A DNA stretch of 64,000 bases from Bacillota bacterium. Lineage in GTDB: Bacteria; Bacillota; Clostridia; Acetivibrionales; JAEXSP01. The notes under the pieces are model-generated. The model ran no database searches. It was not told the DNA's origin and saw only the letters and a list, made by a program, of their open reading frames with translations. Each line of letters begins with the position of its first letter. Positions within the stretch are counted from its first letter, which is position 1. A program made the translations under genes and the position numbers. This document shows positions 62,477 through 64,000 of this stretch, piece after piece. The DNA lies in the NCBI GenBank assembly GCA_023453795.1, contig JAEXSP010000014.1, positions 12,808 through 76,807 on the forward strand. The letters are read 5' to 3'.

Positions 62477-64000
62477 CTAGTTAAGTTTTACACTTCCGTT
62501 ATTAAAGGTAAGTGCTGTGATTCTCTTCATCTTACCATCACCAAAACCACCGGCATCAATGGTTAAAGGAGTTGTAACGCTTGATGTACCTTTAACTGTG
62601 AAGGTTATAGTTGCCAATGTTCCATCAGTTGTTATAAGCTCGCTGCCTATTGTATTGTCAAGGAAGACAAAGCTGAGTGATCCGCTTCCTAATTGAGTTG
62701 AGAAGTTGACCGGAGCATTTACAACGATGTCGCCGACTTTAATTGATGTAGCTTGAAGAAGTGAAGTATCATAATTAACATAGAAGTTAAATGTACCCAC
62801 ATTACCAACCTTTGCTACATTTTTGAATGTAACCGGTACAGTAATTGTATCTCCTGCTTTACCGGAAACGTTTCCAATGCTGAGAGTCAGATTGTTGTCC
62901 GGCTGATTGACAGTGATTGCAAGTACAGGGTTGTTTGTTACACCAAAATCGAAGGTAAGGCTCTTTGATCCTACTGCAAGAGTATTGAGGTAGTTCTTGG
63001 ATATGATTACATTGTTACCAGATACTGAGTAATCGGTCCCCTGTGCCAATCCTGTAATGCCTTTGAAGGTATTTCCGTTCGGAATTAGGACAACCGGCAG
63101 ATCGTTTGCAGCACCCTGATCAAATGATATAGCCGTCGGAGTTATCGAAGGAGTACCTACGAATGGGGAAACAGTGATTGTAAGTTTAGGATTGTTTGTT
63201 ACTCCAAAATCAAAGGTAAGTTCCTTTGTTCCTACTGCAAGAGCGTTCAGGTAACTCTTCAATATGCTTACTGTAGTACCTGATACTGTATAATCAGTAC
63301 CCTGTGTCAGGCCTGTAATACCCTTGAATGTGCTTCCGTTAGCATTCAAAGTTACTGCCAGGTCGGATGTAGCTGATCCCTGAACCATTGAGCTAGTTGT
63401 AGGAGTGATTGAAGGACCCGAAGGATCTATCGTTACACTACCGTTAACTAATTTGAGTTTGGTAATCCTCTGCATTTTACCGTCGCCGAAAGCGCCTGCA
63501 GAAAGTGTAATCGGAGTTGTTACTTTTGATGTACCTTTAACTGTAAAGGTTATTGTTGCCAATGTTCCGTCAGTTGTTATAAGCTCACTGCCTATTGTAT
63601 TATCAAGGAATACTAAGCTGACTGAACCTGTTGACAATTGTGTTGAGAAATTAACCGGTGCATTTACTACTATGTCACCAACTTTTACTGATGTAGCCTC
63701 AAGAAGGGTTGCATCATAATCTGCATAAAGGTTGAAAGTACCTACATTGCCAACTCCTGCAACACCAGTTAAGGTTACTGGTACTGTTATTGTATCACCT
63801 GTTTTACCGGTTACATTACCGGCTGCAACTATAAGACCTTCACCAGTAACTGTGATTGTAAGTACAGGATTGCTTGCTACTCCAAAGTCAAAGGTAAGTA
63901 CCTTTGTCCCGGCAGCAAGAGTGTTAAGGTAATTCTTTGATATTACTAATGAATTTCCTGATACTGAGTAATCAGATCCCTGTGTCAGTCCAGTAATACC
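62477..64000 (-). CDS. cip: cellulosomal scaffoldin, C-terminal part
   Basis: The reading frame is open to the window edge, so the N-terminal CBM3a and most cohesins are missing. Modules in reading order: end of an X2 (64000 to about 63850), a type I cohesin (about 63840-63422), two X2 modules in tandem (about 63421-63164 and 63151-62906), and a last cohesin (about 62893-62480). Cohesin marks are GNVTGKTGDTITVPV and GNVSGKAGDTITVPV, ending SVTI or SVKLN; X2 marks are the FxQG start and TFDFGV. Cohesins bind the enzyme dockerins; X2 modules are linked to cell-surface or cellulose contact. No anchoring domain follows the last cohesin, as in CipC. Confidence 0.95.
   Translation of the reverse strand, partial: GITGLTQGSDYSVSGNSLVISKNYLNTLAAGTKVLTFDFGVASNPVLTITVTGEGLIVAAGNVTGKTGDTITVPVTLTGVAGVGNVGTFNLYADYDATLLEATSVKVGDIVVNAPVNFSTQLSTGSVSLVFLDNTIGSELITTDGTLATITFTVKGTSKVTTPITLSAGAFGDGKMQRITKLKLVNGSVTIDPSGPSITPTTSSMVQGSATSDLAVTLNANGSTFKGITGLTQGTDYTVSGTTVSILKSYLNALAVGTKELTFDFGVTNNPKLTITVSPFVGTPSITPTAISFDQGAANDLPVVLIPNGNTFKGITGLAQGTDYSVSGNNVIISKNYLNTLAVGSKSLTFDFGVTNNPVLAITVNQPDNNLTLSIGNVSGKAGDTITVPVTFKNVAKVGNVGTFNFYVNYDTSLLQATSIKVGDIVVNAPVNFSTQLGSGSLSFVFLDNTIGSELITTDGTLATITFTVKGTSSVTTPLTIDAGGFGDGKMKRITALTFNNGSVKLN
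62480..64000 (-). repeat. cohesin and X2 repeat array
   Basis: Two cohesin units and three X2 units (one cut) recur. The cohesin units share long near-identical stretches, for example around 62620-62690 and 63570-63640, with mostly silent changes. This suggests duplication or gene conversion. Confidence 0.85.

Noticed and set aside
62477..64000. Gene start at the internal Leu codon 63637
   Set aside because: The frame is open upstream to the window edge with clear cohesin and X2 sequence, so the gene is cut by the window, not started there.

Overview
The window comes from an AT-rich, low-GC Gram-positive anaerobe that degrades cellulose, most likely a mesophilic cellulosome-forming clostridium of the Ruminiclostridium (Clostridium cellulolyticum / josui / papyrosolvens) type. 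The main evidence is an unmistakable cip-cel type cellulosome cluster at the right-hand end. It has a scaffoldin tail with cohesins and X2 modules, a GH48, four GH9s, three GH5s, a PL11 and a cohesin-bearing lipoprotein, and every enzyme carries a dockerin with Ala-Leu/Ala-Ile type recognition residues. The species assignment is inference.

Layout. Positions 1-2.1 kb hold ordinary genes: the start of a secreted protein, a GNAT acetyltransferase, a cyclophilin and mscL. From 2.2 to 12.8 kb, on the minus strand, lies a chemosensory operon read as tetR, cheA, cheW, a large poly-HAMP chemoreceptor, a 1278-residue six-PAS hybrid kinase with REC and Hpt domains, and a single-domain response regulator. 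A consensus promoter with an overlapping inverted repeat sits in front of tetR. A decayed piece of a solute-binding protein lies just past the regulator.

From 12.9 to 30.5 kb, also minus strand, is the most unusual locus: eleven tightly packed genes. In transcription order they are an FHA protein, two PP2C phosphatases, a VWA-FHA membrane protein, a shikimate-kinase-like protein, an ABC exporter with two FHA domains, a membrane-anchored lipoprotein-like protein, a fused double radical-SAM enzyme (HemW-like plus HydE/BioB-like), a tandem double methyltransferase, and two zinc-ribbon Ser/Thr kinases. The last kinase carries a complete sugar-ABC-type solute-binding protein as its extracellular domain. 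I infer a Thr-phosphorylation circuit that senses an extracellular ligand and controls an FHA-gated exporter, coupled to an uncharacterised radical-SAM/methyltransferase chemistry.

From 30.7 to 43.5 kb there are mostly single genes: a LURP-one-like protein, a MATE transporter, an AraC/GyrI-type regulator, a YjdF-like membrane protein, a C_GCAxxG_C_C protein, an unknown protein, a nitroreductase-like protein under a textbook MerR promoter, homoserine dehydrogenase, a stand-alone protein resembling domain I of Cry delta-endotoxins, a CPBP protease and a Cache chemoreceptor.

From 43.8 to 64 kb, minus strand, is the cellulosome cluster, read as scaffoldin (partial), GH48, GH9-CBM3c, GH5, cohesin lipoprotein (orfX), GH9-CBM3c-Ig-like, GH9-CBM3c, GH5 with an N-terminal dockerin, GH9-X2, GH5 mannanase and PL11. 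The order matches the C. cellulolyticum cip-cel operon in outline but differs in several slots. Strong intergenic stem-loops flank the GH48 gene. No tRNA, rRNA, CRISPR array or insertion sequence was recognised.
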